Numbered from the stretch's first letter, positions 26,211 to 35,642 are shown. The stretch is 64,000 bases of DNA from Mesobacillus harenae (GCF_013343715.1 NZ_JABUNR010000010.1:116295-180294), one strand, 5' to 3'. The notes: generated by a model not told the origin, from the letters alone. Program-made: numbers and translations.

Positions 26211-27092
26211 TTATTCGGAAGGAGCTCCATCTGCTATTTCTTGACCGAGTTCTGGATTTGACGGTTTCCTTTCATCAGGCAACCGTGAATGAGTGCCCAT
26301 GAAGTCTCTCAGATACTCGTTATCTGCTGCCAATAAAACTTCAGGGTCTAAAGTAACAAGACTTGCAATAGCAATGCTGCAATCATCATGGGTTTGTTCC
26401 TTGATGACGGCATCCAGGTTATTGGCTAGCACGGCAGATATCTTTTGGCTGGGATGATCCCTAAGCCATTCAAACATTCTTGTAATTGCAGGAGCTAGCC
26501 GCTCTTCTTTTTTATTGAATAAAGATTCTGCCGTCCCGTCTGACATTAAAACGAACCCAGCTGCGGTACCTACTAACCCTTTGTAAAGGCGAAAGTGCTT
26601 CCAGGCATCCTCAGATGTGACAAAGAAAGTAGTATTGACAAACTGGCCATTTTCCGGAAACGAGAAGACCTTTAACTCACCGTCCTGCTCTTTTCCAATT
26701 AGGCCATCGCCAATATGGCCTGCAACATATTGATCTCCTTTTATAGCTATAAATAAGAGTGTCGAGGCATATTGCTTAATATCCCCTTCAAATCCCTCAA
26801 TCATTTTAATCTCTTCATGAAGCTCACGGATTATCACTCTTTTAAGCTGATCGTCATCTTCTGCTGTAAAATACTCATCAAAGTGATCTGCAAGCAGGCT
26901 CGCGGTCTTTTTCACAACAGCTTCTGCCCCTTTATGGGAATGCTTTGCATACCCTGCACCGTCCGCAAGCAGCAGGATCGTCAAACCATTTTCCTGCATG
27001 GAATATGTATAGTCCTGGCAGGGTATATTGCTTTTCAAATGTCCCCGCCCGGCTGTTTGGGCGTTAGCGATTTTCCAATGTGTAATTGTCAT
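26211..27092 (-). CDS. PP2C-type serine/threonine phosphatase (operon gene 5)
   Basis: The protein has 293 aa. Motifs of the PP2C_2 family are present: SNIPCQDYTYS near the start, metal-binding LLLADGAGYAKHSHKGA, GHIGDGLIG, VLMSDGTAESLF, and a late acidic residue in THDDCSIAIASL. Such manganese/magnesium-dependent phosphatases reverse Hanks-type phosphorylation. With adjacent kinase and vWA genes it completes a TerY-P-like triad. AAGGAAG precedes the ATG. Confidence 0.9.
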   Translation of the reverse strand: MTITHWKIANAQTAGRGHLKSNIPCQDYTYSMQENGLTILLLADGAGYAKHSHKGAEAVVKKTASLLADHFDEYFTAEDDDQLKRVIIRELHEEIKMIEGFEGDIKQYASTLLFIAIKGDQYVAGHIGDGLIGKEQDGELKVFSFPENGQFVNTTFFVTSEDAWKHFRLYKGLVGTAAGFVLMSDGTAESLFNKKEERLAPAITRMFEWLRDHPSQKISAVLANNLDAVIKEQTHDDCSIAIASLVTLDPEVLLAADNEYLRDFMGTHSRLPDERKPSNPELGQEIADGAPSE

Positions 27093-27109
27093 TTCAAACT
27101 TCCTTTTTA

Positions 27110-27793
27110 CTATAATTCTGCCCAGTCATCCACAGCTTCGGTCTTCACTTTTTCACCCGGTGTCGATTGTGATACAGCAGAAACACTTTTGCTTAACCAT
27201 TCAAAGAATTCAACAAACCGCAAGCCCTTTAAGCGAAGTGGTCTCCGCTTTGGCGAAAACTGGTGCAGTGTCGTCATATCAGCATGAGGTCCGATTCCAA
27301 TTGGGAATACGGTTAATTTTTTATTGCTGACTAATTCGCTAGTCCGCTGAGCCGCAATGGTAATATCATCCGTTGGCGCTCCATCTGTCATAATAACAAT
27401 CCATGGCTGGAAATAGTCGACACCCGAATCTGAATACATAGATTTCCGTCTTTCAAGCAGATCTAAAGCATGATTAACAGCTGCTCCCATCGGGGTAACT
27501 CCCTCTACAGCCAAATGGGGAATCGTCTGGCGGTGGATGCTTCCAAAATCAAACAGCTGCTTAACCTCTCCTCCAAATGTAACTAATGAAAGCTCCGCTG
27601 AGGCACAGGCGATATCATCTCTGCGTATCGCTTCCATAAAAAGCTTTACACCATTATTTAACTCCTTAATAGGCTCCCCATTCATTGAATAACTAGTGTC
27701 TAGAACAAGGCATATGGGAACCCTTGATGAAGGATTCAGCTCTAGTTCTTGTTTTGAGATCATAAATTCTTCTGGCGAAAATGGTAGTGACAT
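27110..27793 (-). CDS. TerY-like vWA protein, copy 1 (operon gene 4)
   Basis: The protein has 227 aa from the ATG at 27793 (AGGAGG 8 nt upstream). It is a single vWA domain with a complete adhesion site: VLDTSYSMNGEP, GVTPMGAAVN and MTDGAPTDD. It is paralogous to the protein at 22553-23227; both end after a SAVSQSTPGE or RVSESMPGE stretch. It is 17 bp from both its kinase partner and the phosphatase, so the three are almost certainly cotranslated. Confidence 0.9.
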   Translation of the reverse strand: MSLPFSPEEFMISKQELELNPSSRVPICLVLDTSYSMNGEPIKELNNGVKLFMEAIRRDDIACASAELSLVTFGGEVKQLFDFGSIHRQTIPHLAVEGVTPMGAAVNHALDLLERRKSMYSDSGVDYFQPWIVIMTDGAPTDDITIAAQRTSELVSNKKLTVFPIGIGPHADMTTLHQFSPKRRPLRLKGLRFVEFFEWLSKSVSAVSQSTPGEKVKTEAVDDWAEL

Positions 27794-27810
27794 GGTCAAT
27801 TCCTCCTGGT

Positions 27811-29865
27811 CTATTGAAACTTTTTCAATATATTGATAGCTCTGTCTAAAAAGGTTTTAGGCTGTGTTGATGCTCCAGGGTTTGTCCTTGCAGCAGGCTG
27901 CGGCCTCGCCTGGACAGGCCTTGGTTTTGTCGCTGTATTTGGCTTTGTTTGTGTACTGCCGGTATTTGAAGCCACAGGCTGCGGGCGGACCCATGTTGGT
28001 CTCGGATTATTCTGCCTTGGAGGCGGATATTGGCCTGAATTGCGTTGATTCGTTGTATGTGAAGTCCCAGGCATGCCCATTGTTCTCATTTGCTTTTCGT
28101 ACTTTCTTCTGAGTTTGCAAGGATCGCAAACGAACCTTCCGCCTCGCTTCTCAACTTTTTCCTTAAAATCGATGTGGACGATTACAGTTGGACTCGTACA
28201 ATTCCTGTCCGTACAAGTTACAATCGCTTCCTTATCTTTAGGAATTTTATGGCCGCTCGGGAATAATTCATCACCAAGCTTGCCGTTTGAAATTAACTGA
28301 CGATACTCAACAAGCAGATCTCTCAGCTCCTCAGGGGTGGCTCTTTTTTCTCCTGTGAATGTATCGTATAAAGCTTCCTTCAATTTATAAGGCAGGTGAC
28401 TCCATATGTACTTCCACGGCCCATCGGGTGCAGTGCCCTTCCCCTTCTCTCCACAAGGGTATGGGAACTCCATCTTTTTGATATTCTCTCCCGGTGATCC
28501 ACCGCCAAGCTGGGAATAGGGTGGTTTTCCTGGGTGAAGGATCATAAAGACGAGTGTGCTGACTGCAAAATATTCATCCTCAAATGTTCGCAGAAAGGTT
28601 GAAAAATTCTTTCCCTGCAGGGTAGGAGCAGTGAAGTTTATTGTACCGACCGGACAAGGATAATTCTCAATTTGATAGCTGTCCGTATCAACAAAATAAA
28701 CCTCTTTTTCATTTTTTATCAGAATATTTAACGGGTTAAGGTCTCCGATAATGATATTGCGTTCGTGTAAATAAGCTATTTTCCCAAGAATGCTAATGGC
28801 TAATTGAACGAGATCCTTCCGAGTCCATTTTGGGAAGTTCTTTTCCAGCACAGGTTTCTGGAACATGGCCGTCTGCATCGGTTTGCCGTCAGCTACCTCC
28901 ATTATGTATCCAACGAACTCGCTGCTGCCGTTCGTAATGATATCTTTGGGCCAGCATATTCCGGGTTTATCAATCGGTACCTCTAGCATTCTTTTTAGCT
29001 TATGGTATCGTTCATGGGTAATCCGGTCTCGCTTGTATATCTTGCATACCATCCCGTTGTTGGAGACGAAAATTTTTCCCTCACCGCCGCTGCCCACTTC
29101 TTTTTGAAGATGAAGGGCCCCGTACACCTTGGAATAAACCGTTTCTCCAATATCAGGGACCTTCCCAATTTGCATAACTGTTTCTTTCTGAGTTATAACT
29201 CGAGTTCCTGGAGCAAACATTTCATTAGGCTTTGGTTTTTTGCCCGCTGTCGCAGGTCTCGTTCTCGTAACCTGGCTCCACGGTTTTGTCTCAGATTCAG
29301 GTTTATGTGAACCTGAAGTTCGTTTCTCATTTACAGGTGCCGTGGTGGCAATTGGCCTCGAAGGTGCATCATCTCTGCCTAACGAGACCTTAATGCGTTC
29401 AGGATTCCATTCTTCAATTGCCCCTGATTCATTGATTCTATATACGTAAATACGTTTTCCTTGCACAGCGTGCTGGTTGTTTAGGTTGAGCGTATCAAGC
29501 GCCAAGCCTCGATCCTGTGTAATCAATGCCAAATTGTATTTAACCCTGAACTGTTGAAATACATATAAGATCGTCTGATCAGCAAAGGGATCAGAACTGC
29601 TGCCAAACGCCCTGGCAATTTCGTGGTCAAAATAGGATTTCAAGAGGGCAGCTGCCTTTTTCGCTTTATGCCTGGTTTCCCGTTTTTCATGTGTCATCAA
29701 CCGATTCACTTCTTCTATAATCCGAACTGGAACTTTAATCTGCTCCTTTGCTTCTAACAGAGCATGAGGGAGCTCGGTGGAAAGAAAGTTTTGTGAATCG
29801 GGAAACATCCAGGTACTTGTATCAATAAATAACTTGTAGTTTTTTACGAGGTTTTGAAGATTCAT
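27811..29865 (-). CDS. PIN domain fused to a serine/threonine kinase with zinc ribbon (operon gene 3)
   Basis: The protein has 684 aa. A PIN domain (about 8-130) has all four acids: D15 (FIDTST), E51/E52 (IEEVNR), D96 (DPFADQTI), D118 (ITQDRG). A Pro/Thr-rich linker is followed by a kinase fold (about 245-530): Gly loop GSGGEG (258-263), K275, catalytic loop GDLNPLNIL with D375 and N380, and DTD at 393-395 in the DFG position. This is the form seen in YegI-like kinases, so it should be active. A C-terminal zinc ribbon (CTDRNC, CDPC) and a low-complexity Pro/Asn tail end it. It probably phosphorylates operon partners; the PIN domain could be a nuclease effector. Confidence 0.88.
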   Translation of the reverse strand: MNLQNLVKNYKLFIDTSTWMFPDSQNFLSTELPHALLEAKEQIKVPVRIIEEVNRLMTHEKRETRHKAKKAAALLKSYFDHEIARAFGSSSDPFADQTILYVFQQFRVKYNLALITQDRGLALDTLNLNNQHAVQGKRIYVYRINESGAIEEWNPERIKVSLGRDDAPSRPIATTAPVNEKRTSGSHKPESETKPWSQVTRTRPATAGKKPKPNEMFAPGTRVITQKETVMQIGKVPDIGETVYSKVYGALHLQKEVGSGGEGKIFVSNNGMVCKIYKRDRITHERYHKLKRMLEVPIDKPGICWPKDIITNGSSEFVGYIMEVADGKPMQTAMFQKPVLEKNFPKWTRKDLVQLAISILGKIAYLHERNIIIGDLNPLNILIKNEKEVYFVDTDSYQIENYPCPVGTINFTAPTLQGKNFSTFLRTFEDEYFAVSTLVFMILHPGKPPYSQLGGGSPGENIKKMEFPYPCGEKGKGTAPDGPWKYIWSHLPYKLKEALYDTFTGEKRATPEELRDLLVEYRQLISNGKLGDELFPSGHKIPKDKEAIVTCTDRNCTSPTVIVHIDFKEKVEKRGGRFVCDPCKLRRKYEKQMRTMGMPGTSHTTNQRNSGQYPPPRQNNPRPTWVRPQPVASNTGSTQTKPNTATKPRPVQARPQPAARTNPGASTQPKTFLDRAINILKKFQ

Positions 29866-29869
29866 CTGT

Positions 29870-30703
29870 TTAAACCTCTTCTGCTTCCATAGAAGCCGAA
29901 ATGCTTCTTTTTAGCTCACTCATATCTTCTTCAACATTTAAGATTAACCGGACTAATTTCTTAGAGCCTTGCTGCTTTGCTATTAATTGAATCGCTTCCT
30001 CGACACATTCCTCAATGTTTACTATGCTTTGATCTAATTGAGTTTCCAAAGTTTCGAGCAATTCATCCATCACTCGATAGCGGTCATCATCCTCAACTGA
30101 ATGGCTGGTTTCAACAGTCCCTGCTGCAGCTGCTTGTTGGTGAAGCGTGTCGCTCTCTGGCCAACTATCATCCAAAGAATCGTCCTCTTGTTCATCAAAT
30201 TCAGCCTGTGAGGCTTCTTCATAATCTTCGTCATCCTCGTAATCATCATCAAGATCTTCCCAACGCAGTTCTTTTATCCTCGCTTCATCTGAAGGCAGAA
30301 GCCCTACAGCATCAGAACCGAATGGGTATTCTACCTCTAACCCCCGGCTTTCCGGGAAAAGCGTATCCGCAAAGTCACTCACCCCTTTTTTACTCCACTT
30401 CCCACTAAAAGCAGTTAAGCGGCTTAAAGAAAACCCAGACCATAATTGCCCTTCCTGGTATAGGACTAGCAGCTCATCCCCTTCAAAATTCTCCGGATTA
30501 GGGATAGTAAAAATCTCAAGCTTCATATGCTGTGGAATCGTTTTGTTCTCCTGAGCATAGACGAACCATCTTTTTAACGCTTCTGGATCATTCGCATCAA
30601 GGTTTTCCGCTTTTTCCCAGACCGAAGAATTGTCATGCCTAATTTCTTCGTTCAACTCCAAACATAGCCAAGCTTCTGTTATAGCTGTCAATTGACCTGT
30701 CAT
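29870..30703 (-). CDS. Acidic protein of unknown function (operon gene 2)
   Basis: The protein has 277 aa with AGAGGTGA upstream. The N-terminal half (about 1-125) looks globular. It is followed by an extremely acidic stretch (about 155-200, WEDLDDDYEDDEDYEEA) and a C-terminal helical, coiled-coil segment (about 210-277). I recognise no family. It sits 4 bp before the kinase start. The acidic linker suggests protein-protein interaction or nucleic-acid mimicry. Confidence 0.65.
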   Translation of the reverse strand: MTGQLTAITEAWLCLELNEEIRHDNSSVWEKAENLDANDPEALKRWFVYAQENKTIPQHMKLEIFTIPNPENFEGDELLVLYQEGQLWSGFSLSRLTAFSGKWSKKGVSDFADTLFPESRGLEVEYPFGSDAVGLLPSDEARIKELRWEDLDDDYEDDEDYEEASQAEFDEQEDDSLDDSWPESDTLHQQAAAAGTVETSHSVEDDDRYRVMDELLETLETQLDQSIVNIEECVEEAIQLIAKQQGSKKLVRLILNVEEDMSELKRSISASMEAEEV

Positions 30704-30722
30704 TTTTATTCACCTCTGACGT

Positions 30723-32855
30723 TTAATAGGGTATTTTCTGAGATAAGTTGAATAATAGCTTGCTTTTCTCCTCATTCACTAGCTTGTCTATATTAGCTAG
30801 TTCAGCACTCCAGGCTTCGAAATAACCCCTCATTGCCTGGGGCATTTGTTCATTCATCCAATTTCTGTACATGTTTTCAGCATTCCTTACTGCGCTCTTG
30901 GCTTCCTTTTCCTCTTTTGCTCCCCCAGTCAAAAGCAGTGAAGCATATTCAAAAGCAATTCCAAGTCCGATTGACCGGATTGTAAGGCGGTTTTTATCGG
31001 AGTTGCATATCATAATCGCCTTTTGATAATATGGCTTCGCAGCATTAAAAGACTTTGAACAGGCTAAGTAAGTACCAATTTTCCAGTTAATAATCTGTTT
31101 TGGATGAAAAGATTCATCAGATAGTAAAAATTCGTGCTTATCAATTCCCCGTTTTATCAATGCTCGGAACATCGGATCTCCATAGGAACTATCTTTAGAT
31201 AGGGCGGCCTGAGCCATCAAGCGGACGTAATGCATAATCCCGAACATAAAATCAGCTTTAGGCTCGGTCTCTATAGAGGCTAACAAAGTTTCAAAAGGTG
31301 CCTCTCCTCCAAGACTAAAGGAGCGGCTGAGCCAAAAATAAGATTCTTTAAAGTTCCCAGAATCACATTCAATTTGTGCCCGATATTGAAACTGCCTTCT
31401 TTGGTCATGCGAGTCTGTAAATTCCTTAATAGCTTGATTTGAATCTTCTCTGGCTTTTAAGTAGAAATCACGATCTTTTCTGGCAGCCATAAAAGACGCT
31501 TGCAATTTTGTCCCAAGAATTTTCCCCTTCAACTCTGAGCGCATTTCTTTTTCAAAATAATTGATGTCTCCTGCTAGAGGCAGAATCGACAATACCTCTC
31601 CCAGAAAGCCCTCTAATTTGTCCATATTATGTAAAACCTGATCATAATCATATTGGTTTAAATCGTGGATTGCTTCACGAATCATAAAATCAATAATAAA
31701 GTTAACGTTCTCCCAGGATTGTCCTGAATTTTCCAGCTCTTCTTTAATTCTGTTAACCTGCTGATCTGCCAAGTTCATATAGCCCTGATGGGTTGCGGTG
31801 GTAAATAAGCTTAGATAGGTTTCCAGGAAAAATTGGCTGGCATGGATTTTTCCACTTTTCATCCTGGGAATTAATACGTTTGTTACCTTTAGCAGTGTCT
31901 CCTGTGCATGTTTAAAATTACGGTCAACATGATTTAAGTTCTGAATATAAGTCGAAAAGATTAATAGCTGGGCTTTTAAAGCATATGAAGGCAGTTTTGC
32001 TAATCTTTTTAAAATCAATTCCAGAAATTCAGATTCATAAACCTCGTTACGCTTTTCATATGTTGTATACCGATCAGAAACTGCCCATTCAAATAGGGCT
32101 AATCCTGCCATCCCATCTGACAGGTGACGTTTAATCGAAACGGCTGTTTCATGTTCAAACACACTGTAAAGGAAATATGGAGAGAACAACTCTTGAAGTG
32201 TATCCTGCTGGTCTCCTGTAAATTTTCGGTCTTTTCTGAAATATGTATGGCATATGGCATCTGCAGCCTTTAAGGGATTATCCCGTCTGGCCGAACCAAG
32301 TGTAATCCTCCAGCGCCAATCCTTTGAAGCATGCGAAAGATTTTTCCGGGCAAGCCCAATTGTCAGCTTTTCCTGAAGCCTTGTCTTGTACTCAGCTGGC
32401 TCAATCTGTCTTAAATACTTTGAGCCTTCTTCAATTGGGGCCATTCTTAAGGCGGCTGTAATCTCAATCTCGAGGGTTTCATTTTCTGCAGCTAAGGTTT
32501 GAAAAAGCTGGATTAAACCCTCAGATAGAATATTCAAATAAGTTGTAGCGCCATCAACAATGCTCATCCGTTCCAGATTCTCGAACATGATAAGCTCCGC
32601 TCCCCGTCCCTTGAGAGTTTCTAATAAATCAATAGAAAATGAAGAAAATACCTCTTTACGCAGTTCTGTACTATGAAATTTTCCCGGATCAATTTCGTGC
32701 TTATTACACAAACCGACAAAGATTTCACCGATCTGTTTCTCGTCTAGCTTGTCAACAGAAAATAGCACTCCACCTACAACCGAAGGGACTTCTTTCCCAA
32801 GCGAATCCTTTAAGAAATCCCCGCTTTCGTCTAGCAACAACCCAAATTTCCCCAT
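30723..32855 (-). CDS. DUF3800 domain protein with helical repeats (operon gene 1)
   Basis: The protein has 710 aa. The N-terminal 260 residues fit DUF3800, an RNase H-like fold: DESGD at 9-13, GKFHSTEL (H61), and KAADAICHTYFRKDR near 200. These acids and His are the presumed metal-binding set of the family. The remainder (about 270-710) is alpha-helical with TPR/SEL1-like character (AKPYYQKAIMICNSDKN). It is the first gene of the run. DUF3800 proteins are often found in mobile or defence-linked loci. An AGGTGAT site precedes the ATG. Confidence 0.78.
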   Translation of the reverse strand: MGKFGLLLDESGDFLKDSLGKEVPSVVGGVLFSVDKLDEKQIGEIFVGLCNKHEIDPGKFHSTELRKEVFSSFSIDLLETLKGRGAELIMFENLERMSIVDGATTYLNILSEGLIQLFQTLAAENETLEIEITAALRMAPIEEGSKYLRQIEPAEYKTRLQEKLTIGLARKNLSHASKDWRWRITLGSARRDNPLKAADAICHTYFRKDRKFTGDQQDTLQELFSPYFLYSVFEHETAVSIKRHLSDGMAGLALFEWAVSDRYTTYEKRNEVYESEFLELILKRLAKLPSYALKAQLLIFSTYIQNLNHVDRNFKHAQETLLKVTNVLIPRMKSGKIHASQFFLETYLSLFTTATHQGYMNLADQQVNRIKEELENSGQSWENVNFIIDFMIREAIHDLNQYDYDQVLHNMDKLEGFLGEVLSILPLAGDINYFEKEMRSELKGKILGTKLQASFMAARKDRDFYLKAREDSNQAIKEFTDSHDQRRQFQYRAQIECDSGNFKESYFWLSRSFSLGGEAPFETLLASIETEPKADFMFGIMHYVRLMAQAALSKDSSYGDPMFRALIKRGIDKHEFLLSDESFHPKQIINWKIGTYLACSKSFNAAKPYYQKAIMICNSDKNRLTIRSIGLGIAFEYASLLLTGGAKEEKEAKSAVRNAENMYRNWMNEQMPQAMRGYFEAWSAELANIDKLVNEEKSKLLFNLSQKIPY

Positions 32856-33140
32856 AAAATCACCTAAATGTTTAGTTTATAGAAATAATTTACCATATTT
32901 TCGACAACTTTTGGTTAAATATTAAGACTTTTGTCACATTTTTTACTATTTTTTAAAAAACCGCCTATGATTATTTGATTTTATTAATAGACCTCAGCTT
33001 CCCATTTAATCAACGGAACATATACAACTTATATAGTAAAGAAATAGACTAGAATGTCTATCTTATTAATATTTTATTGAATATTTAAATAATTAAAGAT
33101 ATGATTATCCTGGTTATCTTTAACTAGGAAGGGGATATTG
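32856..33140. other. Divergent promoter region of the chaperone-kinase operon and the secreted esterase
   Basis: This is a 285-bp AT-rich region. No convincing sigma-A pair was found for the minus-strand operon; TTGTCG at about 32901-32906 with AT-rich -10 candidates is the best. An alternative sigma factor cannot be excluded. Confidence 0.35.
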
Positions 33141-35423
33141 ATGAAAAATAGAATAAGAAAAATAGTTGCAGGCTTATTAACATTTTCAATCTTGGCCGCT
33201 CCTCCTGCCCAAGCAGGAATTCAACCTGCAGAGGTACAAAAGAAGTCTCTGCCCGCTGACTTTTATACACGCCTTCCCTCTCTTAATCAAAACCCTAATG
33301 CTCCTGAACTAGAAAATGTACGAGGATGGACCGCTCCACATCTCTTGGTGGGCGGCAGCGATGCCTACATAAACGGCGAATATTTATATCAAGACTTCCT
33401 TAATGATGACCATGGTGCCTCTAATGGTGCCTCGCTCCTTACTTCTCCTGCAAGATATCACTATTCAAGCGGCGGACTTACTTATCCGGCAGATGATGAT
33501 AGATACGGTAACAACTCTGGGGATCTCTTCGAAATACGGGTGAGATCAGATAAAGAGTTCTTATATTATCGTGTTTCATTTACAACAATGCTCAAAGAAG
33601 ATGCCAGTGTGGTCACAATCGGAATCGATACAGAAGAAAATAGATCCAATGATATTAACGAATGGCCATATCGAGCAAATTATAATCAGGATCTGGGAAT
33701 TGATTCCTATATAACAGCCTGGGGATCCGGAGGGGCACTAACAACTGCTGATGGCAGCAAGGACCTGAACCAAACAGGTGGAAGTGTCAATGCGGACCTT
33801 ACGCGAAATCAAATGGAAATTAAAATTCCTAAAACGCTGTTAAATCCTGAAAGAAAAGTATGGCGGCATTGGGTGGCTACTGGTGCATGGAATGGAACCA
33901 GCTGGGCGCAGGTTCTGCCCATTGCAACAAATACACAAATGGGGGGAGGAACCATTGAGACTCCTTCGATTATGAATCTTGCCTTCCGCTTTAATGAACC
34001 ACTCATCAAAGGAGCAAATGGGACTGAGGCTGTTGGGTCAGGCTTTATGCGAGACCATAGCCAAGCGATGGCCCTGAACAATCGGGATATTGAACCTTTC
34101 CACCAAGATATTGATTTTGGCAAACTGAACGAAAGGGTCACTGAAATCATTAATAAACCGGAAAAAGGTGTGATAAACCGTATTTTCGCATCTCGTTACC
34201 GGCATGGTGAAGGTGTACAGGACTCGTTTCCAGAATACATGGGTGCTTTACAGCAGTATATGGTCTATATTCCTGAAAATCATAATGAAGCAGCACCAGC
34301 ACCACTAGCACTTTGGCTGCATTCCCTTAGTTCTGGTGCTAATCAATATGCAGTCGGAAATCCAAACTTACTTAATATACTTGGTGAGAAGCACGGCTTT
34401 ATTGTAGCGACGGCAATGGCTCGTGGCCATGATGGATGGTATTGGGATTCTGCAGAGCTTGACGTGTTAGAAATGTGGGAGGATATAGCAAACAATTATT
34501 TACTGGACCCAGATCGAACTATAATCGGAGGGTATTCGATGGGTGGGTATGCTGCATATAAATTCGGCGCCAGTTTCCCTGACTGGTTTGCACGAGCTAT
34601 GTCCATTGTAGGACCGGCAGGAGTTACACCTGGAAATCCACCAATAGGTGAGGATCAAGAAAGCACCAGCACCTACCACCTAGTAGAAAACTATCGGAAT
34701 CTTCCCTTCTATATTCAGCACGGGACGAATGACGAGCTTGTTCCAGTCTTAGGCGTTACTGCTCAATATCAACGGATAAAACAGCTTGGCTATAGAGTAA
34801 AATATGCATTGTTTCCCGGACAGGATCATTTCAGCTTTTCTGTACTTGATTCATGGAAGCTGATTGACCAAGAACTAGAGAAGGAAATGATTATTGATTC
34901 ATCACCAAGACAAGTTACATTTAATTATTTTCCGGCCCATGATAACCCTGAATTTGACATAACACATAATACTGCCTACTGGCTTGACCAGATTGAGCTG
35001 GCTGATATCTCAACTGCCCTTCCAATGGGCAAAGCGGATGCTGTATCTCATGCTATTACAAAATCTAACCCACTAATAGTCCCTGTTTATGATACCGGCA
35101 TTGATGGTACTGCGTATGTTTTGGACGGACAAGAATGGGCTGAAAGCTATCAGCCGCTAATCAAACGAAATCAACTGGATATTAACTTGCAAAATATCAA
35201 ACAGGTGCGAATTGCCTCCAAGCAGGCAGGTATAAATCCGAATGCATCCACCCTGATTCGCTTTACCAGCGATCAGGCTGCCAAACTTATACTAACTGAT
35301 TTCAAAAAAATTAAGGCTATATTAATTAATAATACGCCTGTAGAATACACTTACAGAAATTATAAAGAACTGGAAATCCCTCTTCCTGCAGGCTCTCATT
35401 CGGTTCAGATCATAGTAAAGTAG
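33141..35423 (+). CDS. Secreted esterase/hydrolase with N-terminal beta domain
   Basis: The protein has 760 aa from the ATG at 33141, with GGAAGGGG upstream. A signal peptide (about 1-25, cleavage after AQA) is followed by a beta-rich N-terminal domain (about 50-290) resembling glucodextranase C-terminal binding modules. An alpha/beta-hydrolase follows (about 350-580) with the nucleophile Ser466 in GGYSMGGY, Asp531 in GTNDELVP and His563 in GQDHFSF. A C-terminal beta domain ends it. It is probably an extracellular esterase or peptidase of the PHB-depolymerase-like group; the substrate is unknown. Confidence 0.78.
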   Translation: MKNRIRKIVAGLLTFSILAAPPAQAGIQPAEVQKKSLPADFYTRLPSLNQNPNAPELENVRGWTAPHLLVGGSDAYINGEYLYQDFLNDDHGASNGASLLTSPARYHYSSGGLTYPADDDRYGNNSGDLFEIRVRSDKEFLYYRVSFTTMLKEDASVVTIGIDTEENRSNDINEWPYRANYNQDLGIDSYITAWGSGGALTTADGSKDLNQTGGSVNADLTRNQMEIKIPKTLLNPERKVWRHWVATGAWNGTSWAQVLPIATNTQMGGGTIETPSIMNLAFRFNEPLIKGANGTEAVGSGFMRDHSQAMALNNRDIEPFHQDIDFGKLNERVTEIINKPEKGVINRIFASRYRHGEGVQDSFPEYMGALQQYMVYIPENHNEAAPAPLALWLHSLSSGANQYAVGNPNLLNILGEKHGFIVATAMARGHDGWYWDSAELDVLEMWEDIANNYLLDPDRTIIGGYSMGGYAAYKFGASFPDWFARAMSIVGPAGVTPGNPPIGEDQESTSTYHLVENYRNLPFYIQHGTNDELVPVLGVTAQYQRIKQLGYRVKYALFPGQDHFSFSVLDSWKLIDQELEKEMIIDSSPRQVTFNYFPAHDNPEFDITHNTAYWLDQIELADISTALPMGKADAVSHAITKSNPLIVPVYDTGIDGTAYVLDGQEWAESYQPLIKRNQLDINLQNIKQVRIASKQAGINPNASTLIRFTSDQAAKLILTDFKKIKAILINNTPVEYTYRNYKELEIPLPAGSHSVQIIVK

Positions 35424-35501
35424 CGTCACCCGGGGTAATAATTCCGCGTTAAGATTGTTTGTATGGTTTTGTTCTCGGGATCCATTACCATTTATGTTCA
35501 G

Positions 35502-35535
35502 ACTGCTTGCAGTTATAACTGCAGGCAGTTTTTTA
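35502..35535 (+). terminator. Terminator after secreted esterase
   Basis: A 28-bp near-perfect palindrome (35502-35529, ACTGC...GCAGT) is followed by T6. Confidence 0.85.
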
Positions 35536-35642
35536 GTTCCGTTTTCACATTAACCTATTAAAAGTCCTGATATTACCACCTCTCTTCTCTATCTTTTTTT
35601 GGTACAATTTTAAAGTCAAAGAAAGGTAGGGTGATAGAGCTG

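Noticed and set aside
26772..27287. A 171-residue plus-strand frame antisense to the PP2C and vWA genes
   Set aside because: It is the shadow of two well-supported genes and has no start signals.
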